A stretch of 37,281 nt of DNA, taken from assembly GCA_030627125.1 (NCBI GenBank), contig DAOUSR010000011.1:1-37281 (forward strand), in the 5' to 3' direction. Source of the stretch: Thioploca sp. Lineage in GTDB: Bacteria > Pseudomonadota > Gammaproteobacteria > Beggiatoales > Beggiatoaceae. The notes below the pieces were generated by a model. The model was not told the DNA's origin. It was given only the letters and a program-made list of their open reading frames with translations, and made no database searches. Positions within the stretch are counted from its first letter, which is position 1, and every line of letters begins with the position of its first letter. Positions 36,089 through 37,281 of the stretch are shown piece by piece. A program made the position numbers and the translations under genes.

Positions 36089-36754
36089 AGTTTTCCAAGA
36101 TACTCTAAAAGATGGTAGTTTAGGACCAGAAATGGTAGTTATTCCAACTGGTTCTTTTAAAATGGGCGATAATCTTTTTGTTAATGCGTCATTTGTACAT
36201 CAGGTAGATATTACAACATTTGCAATTGGTAAATATGAAGTAACTTTTGATGAATATGACGAATTTGCTGAAGCTACTGGCAGTGGAAAACCAGATGATA
36301 AAGGTTGGGGTAATGAGATTAGTGAAAATAGAGATTAGTGAAAATAGAGATTAGTGAAAATAGAGCTAATTGTGATAGCTGTGGTTTTTCTCGTTATTCA
36401 AATGGTACACAAACTCTTCCTGTAGGTTCTTTCGATGCTAATCAATTTGGTTTATATGATACTATTGGAAATGTTTACGAGTGGTGTTCTGATGGTAGAG
36501 TATGGCAAAGTTCTAATAAAATGAAAGTTGTGCGTGGTAGTTCATCAAATTCACGTCATGGATTAACTACAAATATTCGTCTTAATAATTTAGGATTTCG
36601 TGTTGTTCGTAGTATAAACAATATACAATCTCAACTAAATATTAATGCTACTGCTGGAAATTCAAATCAAATAACTGTGCGAGTAGAACCAAATTGTGAA
36701 GGTGGAAGTGATACTAAATGGGAATTTGAAGTAAGTTGCCCCATGATAGTATAA
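36078..36754 (+). pseudogene. FGE/SUMF1-domain remnant with internal deletion and frame-shifting 16-bp repeats
   Basis: The domain starts with AGEVFQDTLKDGSLGPEMVV, IPTGSFKMGD, FAIGKYEVTFDEYDEFAEAT and KPDDKGWG. Family members normally continue with an intact central block (VSWHDA... to ...EWEYAARAG), but here it jumps to NEISENRANCDSCGF, missing roughly 50-60 residues. The join lies at TGGGGTAAT, consistent with recombination between two TGGGG sites. A 16-bp unit then occurs three times (36316-36363), shifting the frame; with one copy the reading is ISENRANCDSCGF. The rest (LPVGSFDANQFGLYDTIGNV) ends at TAA 36752-36754. The domain is not catalytic-looking. The gene is best read as dead. Confidence 0.75.
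36316..36363 (+). repeat. Three 16-bp tandem repeats inside the FGE-domain remnant
   Basis: The unit AGATTAGTGAAAATAG is repeated three times with no mismatch at 36316-36331, 36332-36347 and 36348-36363. Sixteen is not a multiple of three, so each extra copy changes the reading frame. One or four copies would be in frame; three are not. Confidence 0.92.
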
Positions 36755-36769
36755 ATTCAAATACGATAT

Positions 36770-36851
36770 GGTGGGTCACACAATTTATCGTTGCCCACCA
36801 AAATTTTCCCAAACTTCAGTTTGGGAACACACTGCCAAGAAGCTCTGCTTC
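36770..36851. repeat. Cluster of three adjacent hairpins
   Basis: First, GGTGGGTCAC...GTTGCCCACC (36770-36799), imperfect arms. Second, TTCCCAAAC-TTCA-GTTTGGGAA (36806-36827), perfect 9-bp arms with a 4-base loop. Third, GAAGC-TCT-GCTTC (36839-36851). They fill the 157-bp gap between two convergent genes. They may be REP-type repeats, or a compound terminator; no U-run follows the strong second hairpin. Confidence 0.7.
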
Positions 36852-36911
36852 GATTCAAACAGCTCTTTAGATAAAACTTTTCTGAGTAATTATGCAAATT
36901 ACTGAATATAC

Positions 36912-37281
36912 TTATTGTTCCAAATTCAAAATAGAATCCCGCTCATGAATCTGATCATTAAATACTGATTCTAAACTGAAGGAAATCCCTACTTGGAACA
37001 TAACATCATCCCCACCAGCATATAAACCATCATCATAAGAGGTATAAATAACTTGAGTAAGCAAATCAATACCCTGCCCTAACCTATACACAAAACTAGG
37101 TGCGACACTAAATTGAGTGGCAAAATTATCAATTTGGGTAATACCATCAATCCCATTCTTAACAATAGCTTGTACTGCTAATGACCAAACTTTGCTTGGA
37201 TCACTATTTAGATTAATATCAGCTCCAGCAATGATCGCAGTTATCCATTCATCATCATTACCCAATTCAACCTTTTGTCGA
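36912..37281 (-). CDS. C-terminal end of an outer-membrane beta-barrel-type protein (5' end outside window)
   Basis: The minus-strand frame is open from the right window edge to the stop at 36912-36914. An internal TTG at 37263-37265 is not the true start. Alternating hydrophobic/aromatic strands (WITAIIAGADINL, WSLAVQAIVKNG, FSVAPSFVYRLGQG, DLLTQVIYTSY, VMFQVGISFSLE) look like beta-barrel strands of an outer-membrane protein. The barrel is followed by a 20-residue charged tail rather than ending in an aromatic residue. It could be a porin-like or transport barrel; the family is not recognised. Confidence 0.55.
   Translation of the reverse strand, partial: RQKVELGNDDEWITAIIAGADINLNSDPSKVWSLAVQAIVKNGIDGITQIDNFATQFSVAPSFVYRLGQGIDLLTQVIYTSYDDGLYAGGDDVMFQVGISFSLESVFNDQIHERDSILNLEQ

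Overview
The window is AT-rich gammaproteobacterial DNA with gene content and repeat style like the large sulfur bacteria (Beggiatoa/Thiotrichales relatives). This placement is inferred from gene order (kdsC-lptC-lptA-lptB-rpoN-hpf-ptsN-hprK), a propeller-type hybrid sensor kinase, an FGE-like (SUMF1) gene, an octaheme cytochrome of the tetrathionate-reductase family, and many short palindromic repeats. No sequence search was available, so the genus is not claimed.

Layout. 1-2.4 kb: the tail of a beta-repeat surface-type protein, a palindromic repeat element, a HAD phosphatase and a DUF2130 coiled-coil protein. 2.5-5.2 kb (minus strand): nadA, an unknown 122-residue protein, a mostly empty 0.9 kb stretch and a small membrane protein with a strong ribosome site. 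5.3-8.1 kb: an IS630-like MITE, then an octaheme cytochrome c translationally linked to a b-type cytochrome, then a decayed ISKra4-type transposase fragment. 8.2-13 kb: an LtaS-like membrane sulfatase-fold protein (minus), rseP, a second copy of the palindromic element, ssb and rdgB. 13.1-18.9 kb (minus): hprK, ptsN, hpf, rpoN, lptB, lptA, lptC, kdsC, which is the conserved LPS-transport/sigma-54/PTS-Ntr cluster. 19.2-22.2 kb (minus): hisC, hisD and an unrecognised protein built from five 22-residue repeats. 22.3-26.5 kb: a hybrid sensor kinase broken by one extra G, followed by a REC-GGDEF response regulator broken by an in-frame TGA. 26.6-35.4 kb: nadE, rpmA and rplU (minus), a DUF4173 membrane protein (minus), an orphan ABC ATPase and an assimilatory-type nitrate reductase nasA. 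35.4-37.3 kb: a decayed gene ending in an FGE/SUMF1 domain, a cluster of hairpins, and the C-terminal end of an outer-membrane-type protein.

How the genes work together. The core blocks are housekeeping: NAD synthesis (nadA, nadE), LPS assembly (kdsC, lptABC), histidine synthesis (hisDC), ribosome function (rplU, rpmA, hpf), genome upkeep (ssb, rdgB) and nitrogen/PTS regulation (rpoN, ptsN, hprK, possibly feeding nasA). The otr-like gene and its b-type partner look like a respiratory module that passes quinol electrons to a periplasmic multiheme reductase. The most unusual items are the 22-residue repeat protein, the pair of broken adjacent signalling genes, the FGE gene carrying an internal deletion and a frame-shifting 16-bp tandem repeat, and at least four families of short dispersed inverted repeats.
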